The notes: generated from the letters alone by a model not told the origin. 64,000 bases of DNA from Stenotrophomonas sp. ESTM1D_MKCIP4_1 (GCF_003086895.1 NZ_CP026004.1:498084-562083), one strand, 5' to 3'; counted from the stretch's first letter, positions 8,278 through 18,767 are shown. Numbers and translations are program-made.

Positions 8278-8300
8278 TTAATGTTATATAGTAACATTTC
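8278..8300. promoter_or_regulatory. Zur box upstream of the COG0523 gene
   Basis: AATGTTATATAGTAACATT (8280-8298) is a dyad with perfect 7-bp arms, and the flanks extend the match. It fits the gammaproteobacterial Zur consensus (GAAATGTTATA-N-TATAACATTTC). It ends about 25 bp before the start of a COG0523 GTPase, a family commonly under zinc control. Binding would repress transcription when zinc is plentiful. It is also a very AT-rich patch in GC-rich DNA. Confidence 0.85.
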
Positions 8301-8322
8301 CATCCGCAGCCCTTCGCCCCGC

Positions 8323-9648
<1,326 letters not shown>

Positions 9649-9660
9649 GCACTGGGTGCA

Positions 9661-10174
9661 GTAGATCCACGCCATGCGTGGATGGCGGAAATCCGCTGGG
9701 GTCAGAGCCCTTTTGCGTTGCAAAAGGGATCTGACCCCGTGGGTGCAGTAGATCCACGCCATGCGTGGATGGCGGGATCTCCGCTGGGGTCAGAGCCCTT
9801 TTGCGTTGCAAAAGGGATCCGACCCCGGGCGTAGTAGATCCACGCCATGCGTGGATGGCGGGATCTCCGCTGGGGTCAGAGCCCTTTTGCGTTGCAAAAG
9901 GGATCCGACCCCGGGCGTAGTAGATCCACGCCATGCGTGGATGGCGGGAGCTCCGCTGGGGTCAGAGCCCTTTTGCGTTGCAAAAGGGATCCGACCCCGT
10001 GGGTGCAGTAGATCCACGCCATGCGTGGATGGCGGGATCTCCGCTGGGGTCAGAGCCCTTTTGCGTTGCAAAAGGGATCCGACCCCGTGGGTGTAGTAGA
10101 TCCACGCCATGCGTGGATGGCGGGATCTCCGCTGGGGTCAGAGCCCTTTTGCGGTGCAAAAGGGATCTGACCCC
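9661..10174. repeat. Six-unit tandem array of paired palindromes
   Basis: Six units of 86-88 bp start at 9661, 9748, 9834, 9920, 10008 and 10096. Each has a SMAG hairpin (GTAGATCCACGCCATGCGTG...) followed by a second dyad, GGGGTCAGAGCCC-TTTTGCGTTGCAAAA-GGGATC(C/T)GACCCC. Units differ at only a few bases. The array fills the gap between convergent genes and runs into the 3' end of the ABC-F gene. There are no unique spacers, so it is not a CRISPR. Tandem amplification by slippage or recombination is the likely origin. Confidence 0.92.
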
Positions 10175-11781
10175 GGGTGTGCATCGCGCCAATGCCAGCC
10201 GTCGGCGTTCACCTGCAACACCTGCGTCGGCTGCAGGGCGCGCAGCAGGTGGGTGTCATGGCTGACCATCACCAATCCACCTTCCCACGCACCCAGCAGC
10301 GATTCCAGCGCCTGCACTGCGGTCAGGTCCAGGGCATTGCCGGGCTCGTCCAGCAGCAGCAGCTGCGGTGCCGGTTGGGCGTAGAGCACGCTGGCCAGCG
10401 CGCCCTTTACCCGTTCGCCGTCACTGAGGCTGCTGGCGGGGCGCTGGATGCGCTGTGCGTCCAGCCCGAGCAGGGCCAGCCGTGTACGCAGCTCGGCCGG
10501 GTCGGCGGTGGGGTTGGCGGCCTGCACCGTAGCCAGAATGCTGCTGTCGCCCGCCAACGCCAGCAGCTGCTGGTCCAGCAGTGCCAGGGGTGCAAGGCGC
10601 TGCACCTCCCCCGAGCGCGGCGGCAGCTGGCCCGCCAGCACGCGCAGCAGGGTGGACTTGCCGCTTCCGTTGTCGCCGACCACGGCAATGCGCTGGCCGC
10701 GACGGATGTCCAGCTGCAGCGGTGCACTGCAGCCATGTGGCAAAACCAGATCGTGGGTCTGCAGCAGGCGTGCACTGCCGCGTTCGCCGGCAGTGGCGAA
10801 CAGGGCGAGTTCAGGCGCCACCTGCACCGCCGCAGCCGCTGTGCGCAGGTGCTGTGCCGTGGCCTGCAGGCGGTCGGCCTGGATCTGTTGCGCACGGCCG
10901 TGGCTGGCTTCGGCACGCTGTTTCTGGCCACCCAGCAGGATCGGGGCCTGGTTGGCCTGCTTGGCATTGCGGTTGCCGCGCGACTGCCGCTGCTGCTGGC
11001 GCTCGTGCTGTTCGCGCGCGCTGCGCTGCTGCTGGCGGTGCTGCGCGCGGGCATGATCGAGCTGGGCGAAGGCGGCCTGCTGTTCGGCGGCACGCGCATC
11101 GGCATAGTGCCGCCACGGACCGCCGTAGCGGTGCAGCCCGCGCGCGTCCAGCTCCACGATCTGCTGCAGGTGGGCCAGCAGATCGCGGTCGTGGCTGATG
11201 ACCAGCAGCCCGCGCGGCCATTGCTGCAACTGCTGGTACAGCTGCTGGCGGTTGCGTGCGTCGAGGTGGTTGCTGGGCTCGTCGAGGATGAGCCAGTCGG
11301 CGCCGCTGGCCCACGCGCCGGACAGGGCCACGCGCATGGCCTGGCCACCGCTGAGGCGTGCGGCCGGCTGCACGGGCTGCAGATCATCGGGCAGGCCCAA
11401 TGTCTGCCACTGTTGTTGCAGACGTTCGCGCAGGTCCCAGCGGTCACCGATGCAGGCGAAATCCGCTTCGTCGACGCTGCCGGCTTCGATGCGTGCCAGC
11501 GCTGCCAGCTCATCACCGACCCCGGCCAGCTCGCCCACCGTGCCGCGCGGCGGGTAACCCGGTGTGGGCAGCAGGAAGACGCGGCCGCTGCTGCGCACCT
11601 GGCCGCTGTCGGGTTTCAGCTTCCCGGCCAGCAGGCGCGCGAGCACGCTCTTGCCGGTGCCATTGGCACCGACCAGGCCGGTGGCCAGCGGTTCAAAGGA
11701 AAACGAAAGTTCGGAAAACAGCGATCGGCCATCGGCCAACCGATAGGACACGCGATCGAGCGCGAGGGAATGCGTGGTCAT
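10138..11781 (-). CDS. ABC-F family ATPase with repeat-encoded C-terminus
   Basis: A 547-residue protein with two ABC ATPase domains and no membrane helices. ABC-F proteins act on ribosomes in translation or antibiotic protection. Domain 1 has Walker A GANGTGKS, signature LSGGQ and Walker B WLILDEPSNHLD. A charged Gln/Arg-rich linker (about 230-300) follows. Domain 2 has GDNGSGKST, a degenerate signature LSDGE and LLLLDEPGNALD. The start MTTHSLALDRVSYRL fits the family. The last 11 residues, GSDPFCTAKGL, and the TGA stop (10138-10140) are encoded by the last unit of the palindrome array, so the natural C-terminus has been replaced or extended. The subfamily is uncertain. Confidence 0.88.
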   Translation of the reverse strand: MTTHSLALDRVSYRLADGRSLFSELSFSFEPLATGLVGANGTGKSVLARLLAGKLKPDSGQVRSSGRVFLLPTPGYPPRGTVGELAGVGDELAALARIEAGSVDEADFACIGDRWDLRERLQQQWQTLGLPDDLQPVQPAARLSGGQAMRVALSGAWASGADWLILDEPSNHLDARNRQQLYQQLQQWPRGLLVISHDRDLLAHLQQIVELDARGLHRYGGPWRHYADARAAEQQAAFAQLDHARAQHRQQQRSAREQHERQQQRQSRGNRNAKQANQAPILLGGQKQRAEASHGRAQQIQADRLQATAQHLRTAAAAVQVAPELALFATAGERGSARLLQTHDLVLPHGCSAPLQLDIRRGQRIAVVGDNGSGKSTLLRVLAGQLPPRSGEVQRLAPLALLDQQLLALAGDSSILATVQAANPTADPAELRTRLALLGLDAQRIQRPASSLSDGERVKGALASVLYAQPAPQLLLLDEPGNALDLTAVQALESLLGAWEGGLVMVSHDTHLLRALQPTQVLQVNADGWHWRDAHPGSDPFCTAKGL

Positions 11782-11950
11782 GCGACCTCCATGGGATGCC
11801 TGGTTCTCCCCTGCGCACAGGGGCGGGAAGAGTCGGGCCGTCTAGTGGAAAGACGGCGGCATCACTGGCGCATTGGTCGCGGGCCTCTTGGAGGAATGAA
11901 GGGGGATTATAGCGCTCGTGGATGAATGGCCGCGTTGGCGGGATCGCGCC

Positions 11951-11973
11951 ATCCACGCATGGCGTGGATCTAC
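11951..11973. repeat. SMAG palindrome
   Basis: ATCCACGCATGGCGTGGAT followed by CTAC, the inverse orientation of the units at 9661. It lies 4 bp beyond the stop of the LysR gene at 11977 and may end that transcript. Confidence 0.8.
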
Positions 11974-11976
11974 GGG

Positions 11977-12876
11977 TCAGGGGACGGTGTCCAGGCGGGC
12001 GCTGATGAAATCGATGAACACCCGCAGCTTCGGCAGTACATGGCGGCCGGAGGGCCACAGCAGGTGGAACGTACCGCACGAATGCACGTGCTCATCCAGC
12101 ACGGTGACCAGGCGGCCGTCGGCGATGGCATCACGCACCGAGTGCAAGGGAACGAAGGCCAGGCCGATATCGCGCAGGGCCAGTGCCACCCGGGCTTCGA
12201 TGGTGTTGGCGACCATGTGCACCGGCAGTTCCTGCGCGGCCTGCGGCTCGGGCCACTGGATGGGCCAGGGCTCGAGCTTGCCGCTGCTGGGGAACCGGTA
12301 GTGCAGCAGGGTGTGCTGCAACAGATCGGCCGGCACCCTGGGCACGCCGCGCCGCTGCAGGTAGGCCGGCGAGGCAACGATGCGCCGTGGGAACACGCCC
12401 AGGCGCCGGGCGTTCATGCGTGAGTCGCTGGGTTCGCCGACGCGCAGCACGGCATCGAAACCTTCTTCGATGACATCGACCAGGCGGTCGCTGAAATCCA
12501 GGTCGAGGCGGATGTCTGGGTAAGCGGCCATGAAATCGGCCAGCAACGGCAGGGTGAGATCACCCACCAGCGGCAGGCTGATGCGCAACGTGCCGCTGGG
12601 TACGGCGTGCGGCTGGGCCAGTTCGGTGCGTGCGGCATCGCGTTCGGCGAGGATGCGGCGGCAACGCGCCAGGAACAGCTGGCCTTCGGCGGTGAGGGTG
12701 ATGCTGCGCGTGCTGCGGTGGAACAGGCGTACGCCCAGCGCGTGCTCCAGCCGTGCCACGCTCTTGCCCGCGGCCGAGGCAGAGATGCCCAGCAGGCGGC
12801 CGGTTTCGACGAAGCTGCGGGTATCGGCCGCATGCACGAAGGTCTGCAGATTGGCGAGATTGTCGAGGACGGACAT
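11977..12876 (-). CDS. LysR-family transcriptional regulator
   Basis: A 299-residue LysR regulator. The N-terminal winged helix-turn-helix covers about residues 5-62 (LQTFVHAADTRSFVETGRLL...ARLEHALGVRLFHR). The C-terminal effector domain runs from about 92 (GTLRISLPLVGDLTLPLLADF) and includes LVDVIEEGFDAVLRVGEP, typical of the CrgA/PA2220 branch. The start at 12876 gives the standard N-terminus MSVLDNLANLQTFV. It is divergent from the serine hydrolase/MFS operon at 13100, with 223 bp between, so that operon is the likely target. The inducer is unknown. Confidence 0.88.
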   Translation of the reverse strand: MSVLDNLANLQTFVHAADTRSFVETGRLLGISASAAGKSVARLEHALGVRLFHRSTRSITLTAEGQLFLARCRRILAERDAARTELAQPHAVPSGTLRISLPLVGDLTLPLLADFMAAYPDIRLDLDFSDRLVDVIEEGFDAVLRVGEPSDSRMNARRLGVFPRRIVASPAYLQRRGVPRVPADLLQHTLLHYRFPSSGKLEPWPIQWPEPQAAQELPVHMVANTIEARVALALRDIGLAFVPLHSVRDAIADGRLVTVLDEHVHSCGTFHLLWPSGRHVLPKLRVFIDFISARLDTVP

Positions 12877-13099
12877 GGGCAGCGCGGCCGTAAAAACGCA
12901 GGGTAGGCGCAGTGGCGGCGTGCGGCTAGGGGCCCGTTGCAACACTGCGGTTCAACACCGATGACCCGGCAGCCTTCCTGTGCTGTCCGCGCTTGCCGGC
13001 GATTGCGGACCTGGCGGTCCTCGAAGCACGGAGCGCTGCCCCGCTTTTTGCGGTGGCGTGGGCTGCCTAACGTGGCGACCCTCCCCCAAGGATTGCCCC

Positions 13100-14278
13100 A
13101 TGAACGCGCTTCCCGTTGATACCTCCGCCCCTACCTTGCCTGCCGTGGCAGGCGTGCTGCAGCAGGCCCACCCCCAGCAACTGGTGGGTGCGGTGGTGCT
13201 GGTGCGCGAACACGGTGTGCTGCGCCATGCCAGCGCCAGTGGCCTGGCCGACCGCGAAGCGGGCACGCCGATGCAGCGCGATCAACTGTTCCGTCTGGCG
13301 TCGGTGAGCAAGCCGCTGCTGACGGCGGTGATCCTGCGACTGGTGGCCGATGGCGTGCTCGACCTGGATGAGCCGGTGCAGCGCTGGCTGCCGGATTTTC
13401 GCCCCGCACTGGCCGATGGCAGCGTGCCGCCGATCAGCCTGCGGCAGCTGCTGAGCCATACCAGTGGCCTGGGTTACCGCTTCCTGGAGGCGGATGCGGA
13501 AGGCCCCTACGCGCGTGCGGGTGTGAGTGATGGCATGGATGCGAACCCGTTGAGCCTGCAGGAGAACGTGCAGCGCATCGGCCGCTCGCCGCTGCTGTTC
13601 CCGCCCGGCAGCCAGTGGCTGTATTCGCTGGGCGTGGATGTGGCCGGTGCGGTGGCCGAGTCCGCCAGTGGGCAGACCCTGCAGCACCTGTTTGATGCCC
13701 TGCTGGCGCAGCCGTTGAATCTGCGCGACACCGGCTTCAGCACGATGCATGCGGCGCGCCTGGCGACGCCCTATGTCAGTGATGCGCCGCAGCCGCACCG
13801 TTTGCAGGAAGGCGAGATCGTCGCGCCGTTCGATGGCACGGTGGGGATCGAGTACAGCCTGGCGCGTGCCACCGATGCCAGCCGTTACGCCTCGGCAGGG
13901 GCAGGGCTGATCGGCAGTGCCGACGACGTCATGAGCGTGCTGGAAGCGCTGCGGGATGTGCGGGCGTCCGCACTGCTGCCGCCGCCGCTGGTGGCGGAGA
14001 TGGGACGCCTGCAGGCCGGCGAACAGGGGCCGGCCGATCCGCCAGGTTGGGGCTTCGGGCTGGGCTTTGCGGTGCTGCACGATCCGGCGGCGTCCGGCAC
14101 GCCGCAGGGCGTGGGCACCTGGCGCTGGGGCGGTGCCTACGGCCACAGCTGGTTCGTGGACCCGACGCGTGGCCTCAGCGTTGTGGCCCTGACCAACACA
14201 CTGTACGAAGGCATGCATGGGGCGTTCGTCGATGCCCTGCGCGATGCGGTGTACCGCGACCTGGGAGCTGCGCGATGA
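13100..14278 (+). CDS. Serine hydrolase of the class C beta-lactamase/esterase fold
   Basis: A 392-residue serine hydrolase (beta-lactamase superfamily; many members are esterases or D-peptidases). The nucleophile motif is Ser68-Val-Ser-Lys71. The second motif Tyr-Ser-Leu appears in LYSLGVD in place of the beta-lactamase Tyr-x-Asn, and the usual KTG box is replaced by WGGAYGHSW. These changes favour an esterase or peptidase role over a true AmpC. There is no signal peptide, so it is probably cytoplasmic. An AAGGA Shine-Dalgarno precedes the ATG at 13100. Its stop overlaps the start of the MFS gene (ATGA), showing translational coupling. Confidence 0.85.
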   Translation: MNALPVDTSAPTLPAVAGVLQQAHPQQLVGAVVLVREHGVLRHASASGLADREAGTPMQRDQLFRLASVSKPLLTAVILRLVADGVLDLDEPVQRWLPDFRPALADGSVPPISLRQLLSHTSGLGYRFLEADAEGPYARAGVSDGMDANPLSLQENVQRIGRSPLLFPPGSQWLYSLGVDVAGAVAESASGQTLQHLFDALLAQPLNLRDTGFSTMHAARLATPYVSDAPQPHRLQEGEIVAPFDGTVGIEYSLARATDASRYASAGAGLIGSADDVMSVLEALRDVRASALLPPPLVAEMGRLQAGEQGPADPPGWGFGLGFAVLHDPAASGTPQGVGTWRWGGAYGHSWFVDPTRGLSVVALTNTLYEGMHGAFVDALRDAVYRDLGAAR

Positions 14279-15459
14279 GCGGGCACGCCATCGACGTGTC
14301 ATCGCCAGCCGGCGAGGCGACGCGGCTGCCGTGGAATGGTCTGCTGGCCCTTGCCGGTGGCAGCTTCATCACCCTGCTCACTGAAACCCTGCCGGCGGGG
14401 GTACTGCGGCCGATGGGGCAGAGCCTCGGCGTGAGCGACGCGGCGGTGGGCCAGCTGGTGAGCGTGTATGCGCTGGGTTCGGTGCTGGCCGCGCTGCCGA
14501 TGACCGCGTTGACCCAGCGGTTGCCACGCCGGCCGCTGCTGCTGGCGGCCATTGCCGGCTTCGTTGTGGTCAACGCGCTGACGGCGCTGACCAGCAACTA
14601 CACGCTGCTGCTGGTGGTGCGTTTCCTGGCCGGCGTGGGTGCGGGCCTGCTGTGGTCGCTGGTGGCGGGCTACGCCGCGCGCATGGTGGTGCCTTCGCTG
14701 CAGGGAAGGGCGATCGCGGTAGCGATGGTGGGCTCACCGCTGGCGCTGTCGCTGGGTGTGCCGGCGGGCACGCTGCTGGGCCAGCAGATCGGTTGGCGCT
14801 GGGCGTTCGGCCTGATGGCACTGCTGGCGGTGCTGCTGCTGGGCTGGGTGCGCTGGGCGGTGCCTGCGCTGCCGGCGGCGGGCGGCGGCCAGAGGATGCC
14901 GCTGGGCAGCGTGTGGCGCCTGCCCGGTGTACGCAGCACCCTGCTGGTGATGGCGCTGTACGTGCTGGCGCACAACGTGCTCTACACCTACATCGAGCCG
15001 TTGGCGATCCTGGCCGATGCACAGCCATGGCTGGACCGCGTGCTTCTGGCGTTTGGCGTGGCGGCGGTGGTCGGCATCGGCATTGCAGGCTGGGGCGTGG
15101 ACCGGCACCTGCGCGCGCTGGTGTGGGCGGCGGTGGCTGGCTTCGTCGTGGCGGTCGTGGCGCTGCTGCTGTGGCCAGGCGTGCCGCAGGTTCTGCTGCT
15201 GGCCAGCGTGATCTGGGGCGTAGCGTTTGGCGCTGTGCCGACGCTGTTCCAGACCGCAGTGGCCCGGCGTGCCGGCGCCGCGGCTGATCTGGCGCAGTCG
15301 ATGCTGGTGACCGGTTGGAACCTGGCGATTGCTGCTGGCGGAGTGGCCGGTGGCGTGGTGCTGCAATCGGTCGGTGCGGGTCAGCTGGCGTGGCTGCCGC
15401 TGCTGTTGCTGGCGGTGTGTGCGGCGTGGCTGTGGGCGCGGCCGAAGGCCTGGGCGTAA
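14275..15459 (+). CDS. MFS transporter, DHA1-type (AraJ/YdhP-like)
   Basis: A 394-residue major facilitator with about 12 membrane segments and no large soluble part. Helix 1 begins NGLLALAGGSFITLLTETLPAG; the following ETLPAGVL resembles the E-x-x-P stretch of sugar-efflux/AraJ-type exporters. The loop 2-3 motif is represented by TQRLPRRPLLLA. Helix 5 carries GSPLALSLGVPAGTLLG (motif C-like), typical of drug/metabolite antiporters. The start overlaps the hydrolase stop by four bases. An exporter paired with a cytoplasmic hydrolase and a divergent LysR regulator suggests handling of an ester- or lactam-like compound; the substrate is unknown. Confidence 0.85.
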   Translation: MSGHAIDVSSPAGEATRLPWNGLLALAGGSFITLLTETLPAGVLRPMGQSLGVSDAAVGQLVSVYALGSVLAALPMTALTQRLPRRPLLLAAIAGFVVVNALTALTSNYTLLLVVRFLAGVGAGLLWSLVAGYAARMVVPSLQGRAIAVAMVGSPLALSLGVPAGTLLGQQIGWRWAFGLMALLAVLLLGWVRWAVPALPAAGGGQRMPLGSVWRLPGVRSTLLVMALYVLAHNVLYTYIEPLAILADAQPWLDRVLLAFGVAAVVGIGIAGWGVDRHLRALVWAAVAGFVVAVVALLLWPGVPQVLLLASVIWGVAFGAVPTLFQTAVARRAGAAADLAQSMLVTGWNLAIAAGGVAGGVVLQSVGAGQLAWLPLLLLAVCAAWLWARPKAWA

Positions 15460-15501
15460 TCCGTAGTGGAGTGGGGCCAGCGGACGGCCCCCGGTCATGC
15501 C

Positions 15502-15524
15502 ATCCACGCGTGGCGTGGATCTAC
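15502..15524. repeat. SMAG palindrome
   Basis: ATCCACGCGTGGCGTGGAT then CTAC. It lies between the convergent MFS and EAL genes, 43 bp after the former and 25 bp beyond the stop of the latter. Confidence 0.8.
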
Positions 15525-15549
15525 CGGGTGCGGCGACCCGGGTTGGCGG

Positions 15550-17169
15550 TCATTCTTCCGGTGCAGCCTGTTCGATCGGCACCGTGCGTGGATTCTGCAT
15601 GTCTTCCCGCGCGGCGCCGTAACGTTGCTTGCGCTGCTGGTGGAAGGCGATGAACGCATCACGCGGCAGCGGCCGTGAGAACAGCCAGCCTTGCCCGAAC
15701 TGCACCTGCTGGCTGTGCAGGTAGGCCAGTTGCGGCTCGGTCTCCACGCCTTCGGCCACCACCCACAGGCCCAGCTCCTTGGCCATGTCGATGATGTGCG
15801 GGGTGACCGGGCTGGTGGCGCTTTCGGTGCCGATGGCATCGACGAACGATTTGTCGATCTTCAGCGCGTCCAATGGCAGCTGCTGCAGGTACTGCAGGCT
15901 GGAATAGCCAACGCCGAAATCATCGATGGCGACGCTGTGGCCGGCACGCCGCGCGGCGGCCAGCATGGTGCGCGCGCGGTCGGCATCGAGGAAGCCGCGC
16001 TCGGTGGCTTCCAGCCAGATCTGCTGCGGCAGGATCCCACTGCCGGCCATGCGCTCGGTGATCGACCTCAGGGCGCGGCCGCTGATGATGTCGCCGGCAT
16101 CGAGGTTGATCGCGATGTGGGCGCTGCGGTCCTGCACCAGCAGATCACGCATGTCGTCCACGACGTTCTCGATCACCAGATCGGTCAATGCGGTGATCAG
16201 GCCATGCTCTTCTGCCAGCGGTACGAAGATGTCCGGCCGCACCTGGGAGCCATCGGGACGCTGCCAGCGCACCAGCGCCTCGGCACCCACGCAGATGCCG
16301 GTTTCCAGTTCGATGATGGGCTGGTAGTGCAGGTAGAGCTCACGGCGGCGGATGGCCACGGCCAGCTCGCCACGCAGCGACAGGCGGCGGCGCGACAACC
16401 AGATCACCAGCCCGGCTCCGGCGGCGGCCAGCAGCAGGCCCAAGGGCACGAACAGCCAGGCCTGCTGGCGGAAGGTCGCGGCCAGGGCGGTGCGCGGTGC
16501 GGTGGCGATGGCCAGCCATTCGCCATTGCGGGCGGTGGCGTACAGGGTGTCCTTGTCCAGCCCTTCGCCGGGGTCGCGCAGCTGCTGCTGCAGCAGGGCG
16601 TTGTCCATGCCGCTCTGGCCGGACAGCAGGCGCCCATCGGGGCTGGCCAGGGCCAGCCGCACCTGCGGGTCGGCAATGACATCGATGAAGCGCCGGGGAT
16701 CGACCAAGGTGTCATAGGCGCCATAGGTGACAGCGATGACCTTGCTGCCGTCGGTGGTCTGCGGGCGCACATCCAGGCTGATGCCGGCACCGTCGCTGGT
16801 GACGTGGTCCGGTGCAGGCTGGTCGGCGTCGCCGTTGAACATGCCCCATGAGGTGCAGCGTAGTTTGCCGCCCTCGAAGTAGCCCATCTGGTCGACCGAC
16901 GGTGTGGTCATCACCAGGCTCTGCATGCGCCGGATATGTTCGGCGCTGCAGGGGGGCAGGCGCGATGCTTCTGCGGATCTGAGCACCGTCAGCGACTGTT
17001 CGTAGGACACATCGGCGCGGCGCAGGGCGCGTTCGGCAATTTCCCGCAGGCGGCTCTGCTCCACGCTGACGGCGCGGTCCCAGGTGGCATAGACCATCAC
17101 CGCGATCGGTACGAGGGCGGCCAGGATGGCCAGCAGCGTCGCGGCGATGATGACGCCCAGCCGGCTCAC
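15550..17169 (-). CDS. Membrane c-di-GMP phosphodiesterase (CSS-motif + EAL)
   Basis: A 539-residue inner-membrane enzyme that linearises c-di-GMP. TM1 lies at about 7-27, a periplasmic CSS-type sensor at 28-235, TM2 at about 238-258 and the EAL domain at about 265-515. The sensor cysteines are Cys74 (RLPPCSAEH) and Cys105 (LRCTSWG; CTS replaces CSS), spaced as in E. coli PdeC, where a disulfide controls activity. EAL motifs are intact: AEALVRW, DDFGVGYSS and AEGVET. Activity regulated by periplasmic redox state is inferred from the family. It is a single gene divergent from cycA. Confidence 0.9.
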   Translation of the reverse strand: MSRLGVIIAATLLAILAALVPIAVMVYATWDRAVSVEQSRLREIAERALRRADVSYEQSLTVLRSAEASRLPPCSAEHIRRMQSLVMTTPSVDQMGYFEGGKLRCTSWGMFNGDADQPAPDHVTSDGAGISLDVRPQTTDGSKVIAVTYGAYDTLVDPRRFIDVIADPQVRLALASPDGRLLSGQSGMDNALLQQQLRDPGEGLDKDTLYATARNGEWLAIATAPRTALAATFRQQAWLFVPLGLLLAAAGAGLVIWLSRRRLSLRGELAVAIRRRELYLHYQPIIELETGICVGAEALVRWQRPDGSQVRPDIFVPLAEEHGLITALTDLVIENVVDDMRDLLVQDRSAHIAINLDAGDIISGRALRSITERMAGSGILPQQIWLEATERGFLDADRARTMLAAARRAGHSVAIDDFGVGYSSLQYLQQLPLDALKIDKSFVDAIGTESATSPVTPHIIDMAKELGLWVVAEGVETEPQLAYLHSQQVQFGQGWLFSRPLPRDAFIAFHQQRKQRYGAAREDMQNPRTVPIEQAAPEE

Positions 17170-17396
17170 GGGCCAGCTTCCAGAGGGCGGGGCAGGGCGC
17201 TGGTCATGGCGGGGCCGGTCCTTGATCGGATGCCCTATCTGAGCATGTTGGGCCGCGCGGGGAAATGGGCAGCCGTGCCGAGGGGGCGGAGCATGGGGTG
17301 AAAGCGTGAGGAATTGACGCTTTTGCCCGGTGGCGCTGGCGCCCGGCGCGGCAGAGGACTACCGTCGAGGGCTTGACCCGCCCCCTTCCCGGACCC

Positions 17397-18767
17397 ATGA
17401 CCGAGCCCGCCACGCCCCCCGAGCACCTGCGCCGCAGCCTGTCCAACCGTCACCTGCAACTGATCGCCATCGGCGGTGCCATCGGTACCGGCCTGTTCAT
17501 GGGGTCGGGCAAGACCATCAGTCTGGCCGGTCCGTCCATCCTCTTCGTCTACCTCATCATCGGCGCGATGCTGTTCTTCGTGATGCGCGCGATGGGCGAA
17601 CTGCTGCTGTCCAACCTGCAGTACAAGTCCTTCATCGACTTCTCCACCGATCTGCTGGGCCCCTGGGCCGGGTTCTTCTGCGGCTGGACGTACTGGTTCT
17701 GCTGGATCGTCACCGCCATCGCCGATGTCATCGCCATCGCGGCCTATGCGCAGTTCTGGTTTCCCGAGCTGCAGGCGTGGATACCCGCACTGCTGTGCGT
17801 GATGCTGCTGCTGGGCCTGAACCTGGTGACCGTCAAGCTGTTCGGCGAAATGGAATTCTGGTTTGCGTTGATCAAGATCGTGGCCATCTGCGCCCTGATC
17901 ATCACCGGTGCCGGCCTGGTGGCCTGGGGCTTCACTTCGCCCAGCGGGCACACGGCCTCGCTGTCCAACCTGTGGAACGATGGCGGGATGTTCCCGATGG
18001 GCCTGGTGGGTTTCTTCGCCGGGTTCCAGATTGCGGTGTTCGCCTTCGTCGGCATCGAGCTGGTGGGCACCACCGCCGCTGAAACCGCCAACCCGGAGCG
18101 CAACCTGCCCAAGGCGATCAACTCGATCCCGGTGCGCATCATCATTTTCTACGTGCTGGCCCTGGTGGCGATCATGGCGGTGACGCCCTGGCGGCAGGTC
18201 GTGCCGGACAAGAGTCCGTTCGTGCAGCTGTTCGTGCTGGCCGGCATTCCTGCCGCCGCCAGCCTGATCAACTTCGTGGTGCTTACCTCGGCCACCTCGT
18301 CGGCCAACAGCGGGATCTTCTCCACCAGCCGCATGCTGTACGGCCTGGCCGAAGAGGGCCACGCGCCGCGGGGCCTGTCGCGGCTGTCGCGCGCGGCGGT
18401 GCCGGCCCGTGGTCTGCTGTTCTCGTGCCTGTGCCTGCTGGGCGGCACCCTGCTGATCTATCTTATCCCCAATCTGGTGACGGCCTTCACGCTGGTGACT
18501 ACGCTGGCCACGGTGCTCTTCATCTTCGTCTGGTCGCTGATTCTGGTGGCCTACATGGTCTACCGTCGCCGCTACCCGGAACGCCACGCGGCCTCGATCT
18601 TCAAGATGCCCGGCGGCGTTGCGATGTGCTGGGCGTGCCTGGTGTTCTTCGTGGGCGTGCTGGTGCTGCTGAGCCTGCAGGCCGACACCCGCCAGGCGCT
18701 TGTCGCCAGCCCGGTGTGGTTCGTGCTGCTGGGCGCGGGGTACTGGCTGCGGAGCCGACGCCGGTAG
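17397..18767 (+). CDS. cycA: D-serine/D-alanine/glycine:proton symporter CycA
   Basis: A 456-residue amino acid permease of the APC family, closely similar to E. coli CycA along its length: SNRHLQLIAIGGAIGTGLF near the N-terminus, then AYAQFWFPEL, GFQIAVFAFVGIELVGTT and SATSSANSGIFSTSRML. Twelve helices are expected. It imports glycine, D-alanine, D-serine and beta-alanine. The dadA-dadX locus at 50.7 kb would oxidise the imported D-alanine. The start at 17397 begins MTEPATPPEHL; an in-frame ATG 24 bp earlier is less likely. The stop TAG (18765-18767) lies inside the GTAG edge of a SMAG repeat. Confidence 0.92.
   Translation: MTEPATPPEHLRRSLSNRHLQLIAIGGAIGTGLFMGSGKTISLAGPSILFVYLIIGAMLFFVMRAMGELLLSNLQYKSFIDFSTDLLGPWAGFFCGWTYWFCWIVTAIADVIAIAAYAQFWFPELQAWIPALLCVMLLLGLNLVTVKLFGEMEFWFALIKIVAICALIITGAGLVAWGFTSPSGHTASLSNLWNDGGMFPMGLVGFFAGFQIAVFAFVGIELVGTTAAETANPERNLPKAINSIPVRIIIFYVLALVAIMAVTPWRQVVPDKSPFVQLFVLAGIPAAASLINFVVLTSATSSANSGIFSTSRMLYGLAEEGHAPRGLSRLSRAAVPARGLLFSCLCLLGGTLLIYLIPNLVTAFTLVTTLATVLFIFVWSLILVAYMVYRRRYPERHAASIFKMPGGVAMCWACLVFFVGVLVLLSLQADTRQALVASPVWFVLLGAGYWLRSRRR

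Noticed and set aside
9661..10174. CRISPR array
   Set aside because: The units are about 87 bp, nearly identical from end to end and without unique spacers; each is two palindromes, and no cas gene is near.
10177..11925. Long plus-strand frame (582 codons) opposite the ABC-F gene
   Set aside because: The minus strand has two full sets of ABC motifs; the plus frame has none.
12936..12956. Imperfect dyad (GTTGCAAC...GTTCAAC) between the LysR gene and the serine hydrolase
   Set aside because: The arms need a one-base gap and are short; not strong enough to call a LysR site, though its position would suit one.
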